Positions 1 through 8,727 of a DNA stretch of 64,000 nt are shown here, piece after piece (position 1 is the first letter of the stretch; the number at the start of each line of letters is the position of its first letter). This DNA is from Gabonibacter massiliensis (GTDB taxonomy: Bacteria; Bacteroidota; Bacteroidia; Bacteroidales; Marinifilaceae), in NCBI GenBank assembly GCA_001487125.1, contig LN913013.1, positions 1,901,110 to 1,965,109 of the forward strand, given 5' to 3'. Under the pieces are notes generated by a model, which was not told the origin of the DNA, ran no database searches, and was given only the letters and a program-made list of their open reading frames with translations. The position numbers and the translations under genes are program-made.

Positions 1-473
1 AGATCGTAACGGACTATATTACTCAGATTTTACAACCTATTTTTACTCGCAACTTAGAAATAACAGGACCGGAAACCGTACAAGCCGGAAACGTATACCA
101 CCTTTGTACCTTGTTTAAGAGCGACGAACAACTGCCTGCCGAAGAGATAGATCAATTGATTTCCCTATTGCATCCGACACCGGCGGTTTGCGGCATTCCT
201 AAAAAGAGGGCCATGCAACTGATTTCAGAAATAGAAAAACAGGAACGGCGGTATTACGCAGGCTACTTAGGCCCCATACAACAAAACGGCGCCTTCAATC
301 TTTTTGTAAACCTACGGAGCATGGAGCTTTTTAACGATGCATTAAAACTATACGTGGGCGGCGGAATTACTCCGGCCTCCGACCCGGAAAACGAATGGGA
401 AGAAACTTGTACAAAAGCCGATACCCTGTTAAATTTAATACGACAGATCAATTATGGAAAAACTACATTCTGA
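1..473 (+). CDS. menF: Isochorismate synthase MenF, 3' part (5' end outside window)
   Basis: Converts chorismate to isochorismate, the first committed step of menaquinone synthesis. Only the C-terminal ~156 residues are present; the frame is open from base 3. The end of the chorismate-binding fold is recognisable: HLCTLF, then LHPTPAVCG, IPKKRA, the ERRYYAGYLGP segment and the late GGGITPASDPENEWEET motif. The TTG at 111 is an internal codon, not a start. The stop overlaps the menD start by 20 bases, so the two are translationally coupled in a men operon. It could in principle be an EntC/PabB relative, but menD-menB-menC-menE follow directly, so MenF is near certain. Confidence 0.93.
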   Translation, partial: IVTDYITQILQPIFTRNLEITGPETVQAGNVYHLCTLFKSDEQLPAEEIDQLISLLHPTPAVCGIPKKRAMQLISEIEKQERRYYAGYLGPIQQNGAFNLFVNLRSMELFNDALKLYVGGGITPASDPENEWEETCTKADTLLNLIRQINYGKTTF

Positions 474-2157
474 TATAGAGAGCGTACGTATACTCACGGA
501 ACTGTTGGTTCAAAAGGAGATTCACGATATCGTCCTCTCCCCGGGCTCCAGAAATGCCCCCCTACTGGTCTCCGTGGCCAAAGAAAAAAAGTTACGGCAT
601 TTCGTCATTCCCGATGAACGATCCGCCGCCTTTTTCGCTTTAGGCATAGCGCAACAAAGTCAACGAACAGTCGCCCTCATTTGCACATCCGGAACCGCAC
701 TCCTGAATTATGCTCCCGCGATAGCCGAAGCTTATTATCAAGGGATTCCCTTGCTTGTCATTTCGGCCGACCGTCCGCCGGAATGGATCGATCAGGACGA
801 TAGCCAAACCATCCGGCAAAACAACATCCTGACCCCTTTCGTCAAATACTCTTGCCAGTTACCGGTAAATATCGTTACGCCGGAAGACCGGTGGTATGCC
901 AATCGTTTGATCAACGAGGCGATCAATGCCTCCCAGACAGCATATAAAGGTCCTGTACACGTAAACATACCCCTGCGGGAACCCCTGTACGGATTTCACT
1001 CACACGGGATATCGCCCCAGCGAATCATCCGGGTAAGTCCTACTCGAGCCGAACTGCTGCCGGATGAAAAAGCAAAATTACAAGGATTATTCTCCCGGTA
1101 TAACAGAATTTTACTGATCGTAGGTTTTCATACACCCGACAAAATTATTACCCAACAAATAGAACAACTCATCCTGCAACATAAAGTTGTCGTCTTAACC
1201 GAAAATATAGCAAATAAAAACATCCCGCAGGCCATTCCGACCATCGACCGGGTTTTGGCCACGATCCAATACGAAGAGGAATCCCTCTTCGCTCCCGATT
1301 TATTGATTACTTTCGGAGGAGCCGTCGTTTCGCGAATGATCAAAACTTTTATTCGCCATCATCCGCCGCGGGAACACTGGCATATCGATTTAAGAGAAAT
1401 TGCCCCGGATACTTATCAATCCCTGACTCTACCGATAAAAATGGAGGCCCGGGCTTTTTTTACTCAACTGACAAGCGGATTAGCGGAAAAACCGGAACCT
1501 TCGGATTATTTCCGGCTCTGGAAAGAAAAAGAGAACTTAGCGGAAAAACGGCATAATGAATACCTTAGCCGGATTCCATGGTGCGATTTGAAGGCTTTCT
1601 CGCTTCTTCTCCCCGCCTTGCCCGCGAATACGCGTTTACAATTGGGGAATAGCACCCCCGTAAGATATGCCCAACTTTTCCATTGTAACACGATAGCAAG
1701 AGCAGACGGAAACAGGGGGACAAGCGGAATCGACGGATGCTCCTCCACCGCTGTTGGGGCCTCCGTGACAACTCGCGATCCAACGATACTGATTACCGGA
1801 GACATCGGATTTCTATATGATTCGAACGCTTTATGGATAAAATACAAGTCTTCCAATTTAAAAATCGTTGTTATCCAAAACGGAGGAGGGGGCATCTTCA
1901 GATTTCTTCCCGGTCCCTCTGTATTGGATGAGGTAGAAGAGTTCTTTGAAACGCCGCATCAAGTCGATATCGTTCGATTAGGAGAGCTCCACGGATTTAA
2001 GGTATTTGAAGCAGACAACGAAATAACCCTGAAAGAATGCATCTCCTCTTTTTTTCAACCGGCAGAAAAACCTTATCTGTTAGTTGTAAAAACACCCCGG
2101 ACTGTAAACGGCAATATATTGAAAGAATATTTTAAACACCTAAGTAAAAGAAACTGA
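454..2157 (+). CDS. menD: SEPHCHC synthase MenD
   Basis: 2-succinyl-5-enolpyruvyl-6-hydroxy-3-cyclohexene-1-carboxylate synthase. This thiamine-diphosphate enzyme joins isochorismate and 2-oxoglutarate in menaquinone synthesis. At 567 aa it has the normal family length. N-terminal features include SPGSRNAPL and the ThDP glutamate region, [19 protein letters not shown] and ISADRPPE. The C-terminal ThDP/metal motif is [10 protein letters not shown] followed by NGGGGIF. The start lies inside menF; menB follows after 8 bases. Cytoplasmic. The plus strand is C- and A-rich here, as expected for a gene on the lagging strand. Confidence 0.97.
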   Translation: MEKLHSDIESVRILTELLVQKEIHDIVLSPGSRNAPLLVSVAKEKKLRHFVIPDERSAAFFALGIAQQSQRTVALICTSGTALLNYAPAIAEAYYQGIPLLVISADRPPEWIDQDDSQTIRQNNILTPFVKYSCQLPVNIVTPEDRWYANRLINEAINASQTAYKGPVHVNIPLREPLYGFHSHGISPQRIIRVSPTRAELLPDEKAKLQGLFSRYNRILLIVGFHTPDKIITQQIEQLILQHKVVVLTENIANKNIPQAIPTIDRVLATIQYEEESLFAPDLLITFGGAVVSRMIKTFIRHHPPREHWHIDLREIAPDTYQSLTLPIKMEARAFFTQLTSGLAEKPEPSDYFRLWKEKENLAEKRHNEYLSRIPWCDLKAFSLLLPALPANTRLQLGNSTPVRYAQLFHCNTIARADGNRGTSGIDGCSSTAVGASVTTRDPTILITGDIGFLYDSNALWIKYKSSNLKIVVIQNGGGGIFRFLPGPSVLDEVEEFFETPHQVDIVRLGELHGFKVFEADNEITLKECISSFFQPAEKPYLLVVKTPRTVNGNILKEYFKHLSKRN

Positions 2158-2165
2158 ATAATAAT

Positions 2166-2987
2166 ATGACAACAAGAAACTGGACTACAATTAAAGCATA
2201 CGAAGATATCAAATTCGATTTCTTCGAAGGAATTGCAAAAATAACGATCGACCGGCAACAGGTTTACAATGCTTTCCGGCCGCAAACCAATGCGGAGATG
2301 CTGGATGCCATGGCCATATGCCGGGAGCGAAACGATATTTATGTCGTCATCCTCACGGGTGCCGGGGATAAAGCATTTTGTTCAGGAGGCGATCAAAACG
2401 TAAAGGGGAGTGGTGGATATATAGACGAAAACGGAGTTCCCCGGTTAAATGTTTTAGACCTGCACAAAGCCATCCGTTCCATTCCTAAGCCCGTCATCGC
2501 CATGGTAAACGGCTATGCTATCGGAGGCGGCCATGTCCTGCATGTCGTATGCGACTTAACGATCGCTTCCGAAAATGCCCGTTTCGGTCAAACCGGTCCT
2601 AAAGTAGGAAGTTTCGACGGGGGATTCGGTTCTTCCTATTTGGCAAGACATGTCGGCCAGAAAAAAGCAAGGGAAATTTGGTTCTTATGCCGACAGTACA
2701 CGGCCAGGGAAGCAGAAGAGATGGGAATGGTGAATAAAGTGGTGCCCTTCGAACGACTGGAGGACGAAACGGTAGAGTGGTGCAAAACCATCATGCAACG
2801 GAGCCCTATGGCCGTTCGGATGATCAAACGGGCGCTTAATGCCGAATTGGACGGACAGCACGGTTTAATGGAATTCGCCGGAGATGCCACTTTGATGTAT
2901 TATCTTATGGAGGAAGCCCAAGAGGGCAAAAACGCCTTTTTGGAAAAAAGAGATCCGGATTTTAAAAAGTTCCCTAAATTCCCCTGA
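2166..2987 (+). CDS. menB: 1,4-dihydroxy-2-naphthoyl-CoA synthase MenB
   Basis: Crotonase-fold enzyme that cyclises o-succinylbenzoyl-CoA to DHNA-CoA. 273 aa. Oxyanion-hole segments are visible as [12 protein letters not shown] and the [11 protein letters not shown] loop, followed by the MenB signature [13 protein letters not shown] and the [14 protein letters not shown] block. The Gly in QTGP matches the E. coli-type enzymes that use bicarbonate in place of an acidic side chain (family knowledge). It sits between menD and menC with gaps of 8 and 4 bases, so co-transcription is likely. Confidence 0.97.
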   Translation: MTTRNWTTIKAYEDIKFDFFEGIAKITIDRQQVYNAFRPQTNAEMLDAMAICRERNDIYVVILTGAGDKAFCSGGDQNVKGSGGYIDENGVPRLNVLDLHKAIRSIPKPVIAMVNGYAIGGGHVLHVVCDLTIASENARFGQTGPKVGSFDGGFGSSYLARHVGQKKAREIWFLCRQYTAREAEEMGMVNKVVPFERLEDETVEWCKTIMQRSPMAVRMIKRALNAELDGQHGLMEFAGDATLMYYLMEEAQEGKNAFLEKRDPDFKKFPKFP

Positions 2988-2991
2988 TTCT

Positions 2992-4038
2992 ATGTTAAAG
3001 GCATCCTATATCCCTTATCGTCTCGTCTTTAAACAACCGGCGGGAACTTCCAGAGGAATCCTGACGACAAAAGAGAGCTGGTTTATAAAAGTATGGAACA
3101 CCGAGCGCCCCGAGGTCTTCGGGATAGGGGAATGCGCACTATTCCGGGGGTTAAGTGCCGACGATCGGCCCGACTACGAAAAACAACTGGAACAGGTATG
3201 CCTAAACATAGACCGATTACCGTTGGAGACATTGAATGATTGGAGTTCGATCCGTTTCGGCGTAGAAACCGCTTTGGCTGATTTGGGAAACGGGGGTAAA
3301 CGTTGGATTTACCCTACCCCTTTCCTTGAAAATAGCCGGCCGATAGAGATTAACGGCCTTATTTGGATGGGAGACCGGAAAACGATGGAAGAGCGTCTGG
3401 TTGAAAAATTGAACGCCGGATTCCATTGCATAAAATTAAAAATAGGAGCAATCGATTTTCAATCGGAACTGGAACTATTGAAACTGATCCGTTCCCGTTT
3501 TAACCGTCACGATATAGAGTTACGGGTAGACGCGAACGGAGCCTTTACTCCCGATGAAGCCTTATCAAAATTAGAACAATTAGCTCGTTACGATATCCAC
3601 TCCATCGAACAACCCATTCGCCAAGGCCAATGGAAAGAGATGGCCCGGCTTTGTCGATTATCTCCCGTACCTATCGCCCTTGACGAGGAGTTAATCGGGA
3701 TATCGGAAACAGAAAGAAAGAGAGAGTTGCTGATGACGATACAACCCCGGTACATCATATTAAAACCCGCCCTGACAGGAGGATTCTCCGGCGCGGAAGA
3801 GTGGATCGAAATAGCCGGTCGACTCCGTATCGGCTGGTGGGTTACTTCCGCCTTGGAATCGAACATAGGGCTAAACGCCATTGCCCAATGGACGGCAACA
3901 CTACCTACCGCCATGCCCCAAGGGTTAGGAACCGGGCAATTATACATCAACAATATACCGTCTCCCTTAGAACAAAAAGGTTGTTTTATCAGTTATAATC
4001 CGACTAAAAAATGGGAATTGAATCCACTCTCTTTTTAA
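2992..4038 (+). CDS. menC: o-Succinylbenzoate synthase MenC
   Basis: Enolase-superfamily dehydratase that converts SHCHC to o-succinylbenzoate. 348 aa. The capping domain is followed by a barrel with the expected residues: the KLKIG lysine strand, metal ligands in RVDANGAF, SIEQPI and ALDEELIG, and the second catalytic Lys in ILKPAL. The start ATG is 4 bases after menB. The order menB-menC-menE has the aromatisation step before ligation, although DHNA-CoA formation comes after MenE in the pathway. Confidence 0.95.
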   Translation: MLKASYIPYRLVFKQPAGTSRGILTTKESWFIKVWNTERPEVFGIGECALFRGLSADDRPDYEKQLEQVCLNIDRLPLETLNDWSSIRFGVETALADLGNGGKRWIYPTPFLENSRPIEINGLIWMGDRKTMEERLVEKLNAGFHCIKLKIGAIDFQSELELLKLIRSRFNRHDIELRVDANGAFTPDEALSKLEQLARYDIHSIEQPIRQGQWKEMARLCRLSPVPIALDEELIGISETERKRELLMTIQPRYIILKPALTGGFSGAEEWIEIAGRLRIGWWVTSALESNIGLNAIAQWTATLPTAMPQGLGTGQLYINNIPSPLEQKGCFISYNPTKKWELNPLSF

Positions 4039-4048
4039 TACCAACCGC

Positions 4049-5074
4049 ATGAAACAAATTCGACTGAACGGCAAATCTTACACAAAACTTTCGGAAATCG
4101 ATCCATCCGAAAATAAAGAAGTCGCTTCTTTTTTAAAAGAATGGTTCGACCCGAACGAATACGTTATTGGTCGTACATCCGGTTCAACAGGGAAGCCGAA
4201 AGAGATCCGACTTTTAAAAAAAGATATGCTGGCTTCCGCCCGGATCACCAATGCTTTTTTTGAAATAGGCCAGGAAACCAATATGCTGTTATGCCTCTCC
4301 CCCTCTTACATCGCCGGAAAGATGATGATCGTAAGAGCTTTGACGGCGCAGGCAAATTTATGGGTTACTCCTCCTTCTTCCTCCCCTTTATCCCATTTCT
4401 CCGGAGCAATCGATTTTGCCGCAATGGTTCCCATGCAAGTAGATACAACATTATCAACCCCGGAGACAGCCAAACGACTTAACCGGATCCGGCACGTCAT
4501 TATCGGAGGGGCAGCTACCTCTCCTTTACTCCATAAAAAGCTGCAATATATTTCTTCCCATTGCTTCGGAACTTACGGAATGACGGAAACCGTCTCACAC
4601 GTAGCTCTTCGTTATCTCAACGGTCCGCAGGCTTCCGATCCGTATTTTGCCATAGGCCAAGTCCGGTTTGCTACCGACGACAGGGATTGTTTGGTTATCC
4701 ATACTCCGCATTTGCATACCGGAACATTCACAACCAACGATATCGTCCGGCTTATAGACGAGCGACACTTCGAATGGTTAGGGCGCCACGATAACGTTAT
4801 CAATTCGGGGGGCATAAAGCTCTTCCCCGAAACATTGGAGCAAAAATTAGCCCCTTACATCGCTCAACGTTTTTTTATTACTTCCCAACCGGACGACTAC
4901 TTGGGAGAAAAAGCCGTTTTAGTTATAGAAGACGCTCCTTGGGACAAGAAACGGTGTACAGCCCTGAAAAAACAAATAAAACAGTTACTTCCTCCCTACG
5001 AGGTACCTAAAAATATTCTATTCCAAAATCCGTTCCGGGAAACTTATTCCGGAAAAGTCATTCGAAAACTTTAA
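4049..5074 (+). CDS. menE: o-Succinylbenzoate-CoA ligase MenE
   Basis: AMP-forming acyl-CoA synthetase that activates o-succinylbenzoate. 341 aa, short compared with the ~450-490 aa proteobacterial enzymes and typical of compact Bacteroidota versions. The nucleotide loop RTSGSTGKPKE and the A5-like motif GTYGMTETVSH are present. The C-terminal hinge reads WLGRHDNVINSGGIKLFPE and the terminal catalytic lysine region is ETYSGKVIRKL. It is the last men gene here; the 65-base gap to glsA carries a separate promoter. Confidence 0.94.
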   Translation: MKQIRLNGKSYTKLSEIDPSENKEVASFLKEWFDPNEYVIGRTSGSTGKPKEIRLLKKDMLASARITNAFFEIGQETNMLLCLSPSYIAGKMMIVRALTAQANLWVTPPSSSPLSHFSGAIDFAAMVPMQVDTTLSTPETAKRLNRIRHVIIGGAATSPLLHKKLQYISSHCFGTYGMTETVSHVALRYLNGPQASDPYFAIGQVRFATDDRDCLVIHTPHLHTGTFTTNDIVRLIDERHFEWLGRHDNVINSGGIKLFPETLEQKLAPYIAQRFFITSQPDDYLGEKAVLVIEDAPWDKKRCTALKKQIKQLLPPYEVPKNILFQNPFRETYSGKVIRKL

Positions 5075-5110
5075 ATCATGTCACGTACTTAACCCAAATA
5101 AAATCTTTCG

Positions 5111-5118
5111 TATATTTG
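5111..5118 (+). promoter_or_regulatory. -7 element of glsA promoter
   Basis: TATATTTG matches the Bacteroidota -7 consensus TAnnTTTG and lies 21 bases before the glsA start. No clear TTTG -33 box is seen at 19-21 bases upstream. Confidence 0.5.
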
Positions 5119-5139
5119 GACCGATAAATTACGAACGAG

Positions 5140-6054
5140 ATGGATTACAAAGAGGTCATCGAGAACATATACCAGGAAGTCAAACCCTTTTTCGGAAGAG
5201 GAAAAGTAGCTAACTATATTCCGGCTTTAGCCCATGTGGATCCGCACCAGTACGGTATTGCCATCGCTACTTTAGACGGTGAAATAATCGGTACCGGAGA
5301 TTACCTCACCAAGTTTTCCATACAAAGCATATCCAAAGTTTTTACTCTGTCCATGGTTGTCCGTCACCTCGGAAGCGACTTATGGCAATACGTGGGACGA
5401 GAGCCCTCGGGTACTCCTTTTAACTCGTTAGTACAATTGGAACATGAGCAAGGTATTCCCAGAAATCCTTTTATCAACGCGGGAGCCCTTGTCGTTACCG
5501 ATAAGTTAATGGACCTTTATCCGCGCCCAAAAGAAGCAATTTTACAATTTATTCGGGAGGTGGCAGGAAATGATGATATCTATTACGATAAAAACGTAGC
5601 CTCCTCCGAATTCGAACACGCCAGCAGAAACAAAGCTTTGGGGCATTTTATGAAAAGCTTCGGAAATATCCGGAATGACGTGGATTCACTGGTAGACGTT
5701 TACTGTCATCAATGCAGTATTGCCATGAATTGTGTCGATTTAGCCAAATCTTTTCTTTTTTTGGCAAATCACGGAACGAATCCTTATAATCAGGAAGAAA
5801 TTCTTACCGTCAGTCGTTCCAAACGGCTTAGTGCTTTGATGCTGACCTGCGGATTTTACGACGAATCCGGAGATTTTGCATTCCGGGTAGGTATGCCCGG
5901 AAAAAGCGGTGTCGGAGGAGGAGTAGTAGCCATTATTCCCGGTAAACTCAGTATTGCCGTGTGGAGTCCCGAATTAAATCGCCATGGGAATTCATACATG
6001 GGCATAGAGACCTTGGAACGTTTTACCACCAATATTGGTATCTCTATTTTCTAA
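5140..6054 (+). CDS. glsA: Glutaminase A
   Basis: Hydrolyses glutamine to glutamate and ammonia. 304 aa, full length for the serine-dependent beta-lactamase-like family. The catalytic SxxK motif is S63-I-S-K66, followed by NPFINAGALV, the substrate-binding segment SSEFEHASRNKALGHFMKSFG (split over residues ~150-170), and GKSGVGGGVVAIIPG near the C-terminus. No signal peptide. It has its own promoter and is not part of the men operon. Confidence 0.96.
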   Translation: MDYKEVIENIYQEVKPFFGRGKVANYIPALAHVDPHQYGIAIATLDGEIIGTGDYLTKFSIQSISKVFTLSMVVRHLGSDLWQYVGREPSGTPFNSLVQLEHEQGIPRNPFINAGALVVTDKLMDLYPRPKEAILQFIREVAGNDDIYYDKNVASSEFEHASRNKALGHFMKSFGNIRNDVDSLVDVYCHQCSIAMNCVDLAKSFLFLANHGTNPYNQEEILTVSRSKRLSALMLTCGFYDESGDFAFRVGMPGKSGVGGGVVAIIPGKLSIAVWSPELNRHGNSYMGIETLERFTTNIGISIF

Positions 6055-6188
6055 CATTCCATTGGTTTCTCGTTTTTTTGTCATAATTTTGAAACACGGA
6101 GGCGTGTATTAAATCTCTTACCAAAATTATTTATCCGATGCTCCCTCCTTCTACTCGGGAAAAGAAGGAGTATATCCTCGTCTTATTA

Positions 6189-6203
6189 CGTGATTTTATC
6201 ACG
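6189..6203. other. Small perfect palindrome upstream of lipoprotein gene
   Basis: CGTGAT-TTT-ATCACG lies 39 bases upstream of the lipoprotein start in the 187-base gap after glsA. It may be an operator or a weak hairpin; nothing else is seen in the gap. Confidence 0.3.
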
Positions 6204-6241
6204 GTACGTTAACATGCTGAAAAATAATAAATGTAGACCCC

Positions 6242-7648
6242 ATGAAAAAATTAATTTTTCTACTCGTAATCGTATGCTTTTGCATAAGCTGCTTCATGGA
6301 TGAAATCATTACAGGTCAGGAAACTCACGTTAGTTTTAGTACGACGCTTGCAGGTTCGCAGACGAAAGACGTAAACGCCGCGTTTTCCCGTTTACGCATT
6401 ATCGCATTCGATGAAACCAATCATGTCGCACGCCTATTTTCCTATTCGGAAGAAGATCTCGACGGAACCGACCTATCGATCAACCTCCCGATAGGCAATT
6501 ATGACATTGCTTTTATTGCCAACGGAACGGATGAAAACGAAGTTAGTGCCAAAATAGGTGACCCGAAAGAGAAGATACTGTTGAAACTTTTAAAAACAGG
6601 TGAAAACTACCGGGAATCTTCTGAATTTCTCTCGGTCATACAACGCGTGAATATTACCGAAAACTCACCTCCGGCCCCCATTGCCGTTCACCTCCAACGA
6701 CGGGTCGGAAAAGTAATTGTCGATCTCAACGACATCGATCCGGATATCGATTCGATCAAAGTGGAACTGAAAGGGGTTCCATACACCTCTACCGTCGACG
6801 GAAGCAAACTCGGAACAGCCAATACTATCCTTAAAAAGTTAGCCCACGTGAAAGGTATGCGAACGTGTACGGCTGAACTCTTAACCTTTCCCGTTGCGGC
6901 CAATAAAGCGGAAATCGGAATTCTGTATACAAAAAATCAGGTCACCTACCGGGGTGTCATGCCCATGGCTCCTGCCATCCGAGCAAATCAGATCGTAAGA
7001 ATATCCGGAAGATTCATCCCGACGACAAGACAAACTTTCAACTTTATTATTCAAGATTGGGACGAGAACGTCATCGATGCGGGTAGCCAATTCACGTTTG
7101 ACGACAATAACCCCATTGTCGCCGACGACCGACCGATTACAGGCAATCCGACCGGCCCGAATCTCCTGACAAACGGAGATTTTGAAACCTGGGAAACGGC
7201 ACCGGTAACCCCTATCGGTTGGCTGGTAACCGGAGGAGCTCATAACGTTGTTCATAAAAACACGGATGCGACTTTCTCTCTCTCGGGTAACTCCGCTCGA
7301 CTGGAACATCAAACCTATATTTATCAAGATATTCCGGTCATGGAAGGAGAATGTTTTCTAATCAAATTAAACGTAAACTCGACAGCGGCCTCTTACGCTT
7401 GGAAAATAACCAGTACATGGCGTAAAGCATCAACCGCCCTATCCGGTTTCAACGAAAAACTTCAGACCCAAGAAACCAAAGCGACCGATGGCTGGATCGA
7501 ACCTTTAGGAGCCAATAATAAATTCAGGGCTCCGATGGGAGCTAAATTCCTGAGAATAGAGATCAGAACCTACTCTCCGGGATCAAAAATACCAGACCCC
7601 GCAGAGGCTGTCTACGTGGATAATTTCGAAGTCCGTAAATTAGAATAA
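6242..7648 (+). CDS. FimB/Mfa2-like surface lipoprotein with C-terminal carbohydrate-binding-like domain
   Basis: 468 aa. A lipoprotein signal peptide ends in a lipobox-like ISC with Cys at about residue 16, so outer-membrane anchoring is expected. Residues ~30-280 resemble the FimB/Mfa2 fimbrillin-associated fold: VSFSTTL after the anchor, an LPIGNYDIAFIANG strand, the HLQRRVGKVIVDL segment, and NFIIQDWDENV at the end. Residues ~305-468 form a second domain starting NLLTNGDFETWE and ending VYVDNFEVRKL, the pattern of galactose-binding-like CBM modules. The exact role (fimbrial tip adhesin or glycan-binding protein) is inferred. It stands alone without other fimbrial genes. Confidence 0.7.
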   Translation: MKKLIFLLVIVCFCISCFMDEIITGQETHVSFSTTLAGSQTKDVNAAFSRLRIIAFDETNHVARLFSYSEEDLDGTDLSINLPIGNYDIAFIANGTDENEVSAKIGDPKEKILLKLLKTGENYRESSEFLSVIQRVNITENSPPAPIAVHLQRRVGKVIVDLNDIDPDIDSIKVELKGVPYTSTVDGSKLGTANTILKKLAHVKGMRTCTAELLTFPVAANKAEIGILYTKNQVTYRGVMPMAPAIRANQIVRISGRFIPTTRQTFNFIIQDWDENVIDAGSQFTFDDNNPIVADDRPITGNPTGPNLLTNGDFETWETAPVTPIGWLVTGGAHNVVHKNTDATFSLSGNSARLEHQTYIYQDIPVMEGECFLIKLNVNSTAASYAWKITSTWRKASTALSGFNEKLQTQETKATDGWIEPLGANNKFRAPMGAKFLRIEIRTYSPGSKIPDPAEAVYVDNFEVRKLE

Positions 7649-7712
7649 CGATTTCATACGGGTCATCCCAATAAATTCTTTTTATTTCCTTTTTAGTTTT
7701 AAGTTTTACCAT

Positions 7713-7720
7713 TAAATTTG
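7713..7720 (+). promoter_or_regulatory. -7 element of yebC promoter
   Basis: TAAATTTG matches TAnnTTTG, 45 bases before the yebC start. A T-rich stretch lies in the -33 position. Confidence 0.45.
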
Positions 7721-7764
7721 CAACCCTAATTCAGAGATAGAATAATAATCAAATAGATACAACT

Positions 7765-8481
7765 ATGGGAAGAGCGTTTGAATATCGTAAAGCACGTAAA
7801 CTGAAGAGGTGGGGTAACATGGCCCGTACTTTTACTCGGATAGGTAAAGAAATTGATATCGCCGTGAAGGCCGGAGGACCCGACCCCGCAAACAATACAC
7901 GCCTCCGTATCTTAATCCAAAACGCTAAGGCTGAAAACATGCCGAAAGAAAACGTGGAACGAGCCATCAAAAGAGCCGTTTCAAAGGATACCTCGGATTA
8001 CAAAGAAGTGGTATACGAAGGTTATGCTCCTTACGGAATAGCAATTGTCGTTGAAGCCGCCACGGACAATAATACGCGTACGGTAGCCAATGTACGCCAT
8101 GCTTTCACCAAATACGGCGGCTCTCTCGGAACCACCGGTTCTTTGGATTTTCTCTTCGACCGGAAATGCGTGTTCAAAATACATAAACCGGAAAATTTCG
8201 ATATGGAAGGATTCGAGCTGGAAATGATCGATTACGGAGCTGACGAAATCTTCGAAGACGAGGACGGCATTATCGTAATTTACGGCCCGTTCGAGGCTTA
8301 TGGAAACATCCAAAAATTCTTGGAAGACAACAAATACGACATCGTTAGCGGAGAATTCGAACGGATACCGTTAGATACGAAAGAATTGACGGAAGAACAA
8401 CGTGCCGAAGTCGACAAAATCCTCGACAAACTGGACGAAGACGACGATGTCACCAATGTTTATCACAACATTAAAGAATAA
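7765..8481 (+). CDS. yebC: YebC/PmpR family regulatory protein
   Basis: 238 aa, full-length member of the YebC family of DNA-binding or ribosome-associated regulators. The N-terminal signature GRAFEYRKARKLKRWGNMARTF, IGKEI, the NTRLRILIQNAKAENMPKENVERAIKRA helical region and the GTTGSLDFLFDRK middle motif are clear. The C-terminus is acidic (DEDDDVTNVYHNI), as is usual. The first 16 residues match Bacteroidota forms and support this start. Recent work on the family suggests a role in relieving ribosome stalling (known of the family). It is the last chromosomal gene before the tRNA-borne insertion. Confidence 0.95.
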   Translation: MGRAFEYRKARKLKRWGNMARTFTRIGKEIDIAVKAGGPDPANNTRLRILIQNAKAENMPKENVERAIKRAVSKDTSDYKEVVYEGYAPYGIAIVVEAATDNNTRTVANVRHAFTKYGGSLGTTGSLDFLFDRKCVFKIHKPENFDMEGFELEMIDYGADEIFEDEDGIIVIYGPFEAYGNIQKFLEDNKYDIVSGEFERIPLDTKELTEEQRAEVDKILDKLDEDDDVTNVYHNIKE

Positions 8482-8485
8482 ATTT

Positions 8486-8517
8486 CTTGCAGATTAAAAA
8501 ATATAGTTGCATATTTG
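8486..8517 (+). promoter_or_regulatory. Promoter of tRNA-Lys
   Basis: CTTG, 20 bases, CATATTTG: a near-consensus Bacteroidota promoter ending 35 bases before the tRNA. Confidence 0.5.
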
Positions 8518-8552
8518 CACCCGCAAATCAGTCAACACTGTAAGCAAAGGAT

Positions 8553-8625
8553 GACTTCGTAGCTCAGCTGGTAGAGCAATTGACTCTTAATCAATGGGCC
8601 GTGGGTTCGAGTCCCACCGAGGTCA
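8553..8625 (+). tRNA. tRNA-Lys (anticodon CTT), intact copy; left attachment site
   Basis: A 73-nt cloverleaf. The 7-bp acceptor stem is GACTTCG/CGAGGTC with one G-T pair, the D stem GCTC/GAGC, the anticodon stem ATTGA/TCAAT with loop CTCTTAA (anticodon CTT), and the T arm GTGGG-TTCGAGT-CCCAC. No CCA is encoded. The 54 bases from 8573 to 8626 are repeated identically at 29127-29180, so this gene is the left end (attL) of the integrated element, and the integrase gene follows directly. Confidence 0.95.
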
Positions 8626-8626
8626 C
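8573..8626 (+). repeat. attL core: 54-bp direct repeat with 29127-29180
   Basis: Covers the 3' part of tRNA-Lys from the D stem to one base past the discriminator. It is identical to the downstream copy, while the bases after it differ (agaaaatg versus caaatgaa). This is the usual signature of integration into the 3' end of a tRNA gene by a tyrosine recombinase. Confidence 0.9.
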
Positions 8627-8634
8627 AGAAAATG

Positions 8635-8668
8635 AACCACTTACGAAAGTAGGTGGTTTTCTTTTTTT
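8635..8668 (+). terminator. Intrinsic terminator after tRNA-Lys
   Basis: A 10-bp stem AACCACTTAC / GTAGGTGGTT (one T-G pair) with GAAA loop, followed by TTCTTTTTTT. Confidence 0.8.
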
Positions 8669-8696
8669 AGTAAAATTGGGGTGTTTTGAGGTAGAT

Positions 8697-8715
8697 GTTT
8701 AAACCATGTTTAAAC
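8697..8715. repeat. Paired GTTTAAAC palindromes, left end of element
   Basis: Two GTTTAAAC octamers at 8697-8704 and 8708-8715, 11 bp apart start to start. The same pair with the same 11-bp spacing lies at the right end (29011-29029). They are probably arm-type binding sites for the integrase or an accessory factor. Confidence 0.65.
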
Positions 8716-8727
8716 CAGAATTTAGAC

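Noticed and set aside
1506-1895. 129-aa minus-strand ORF inside menD
   Set aside because: Shadow of a conserved enzyme gene.
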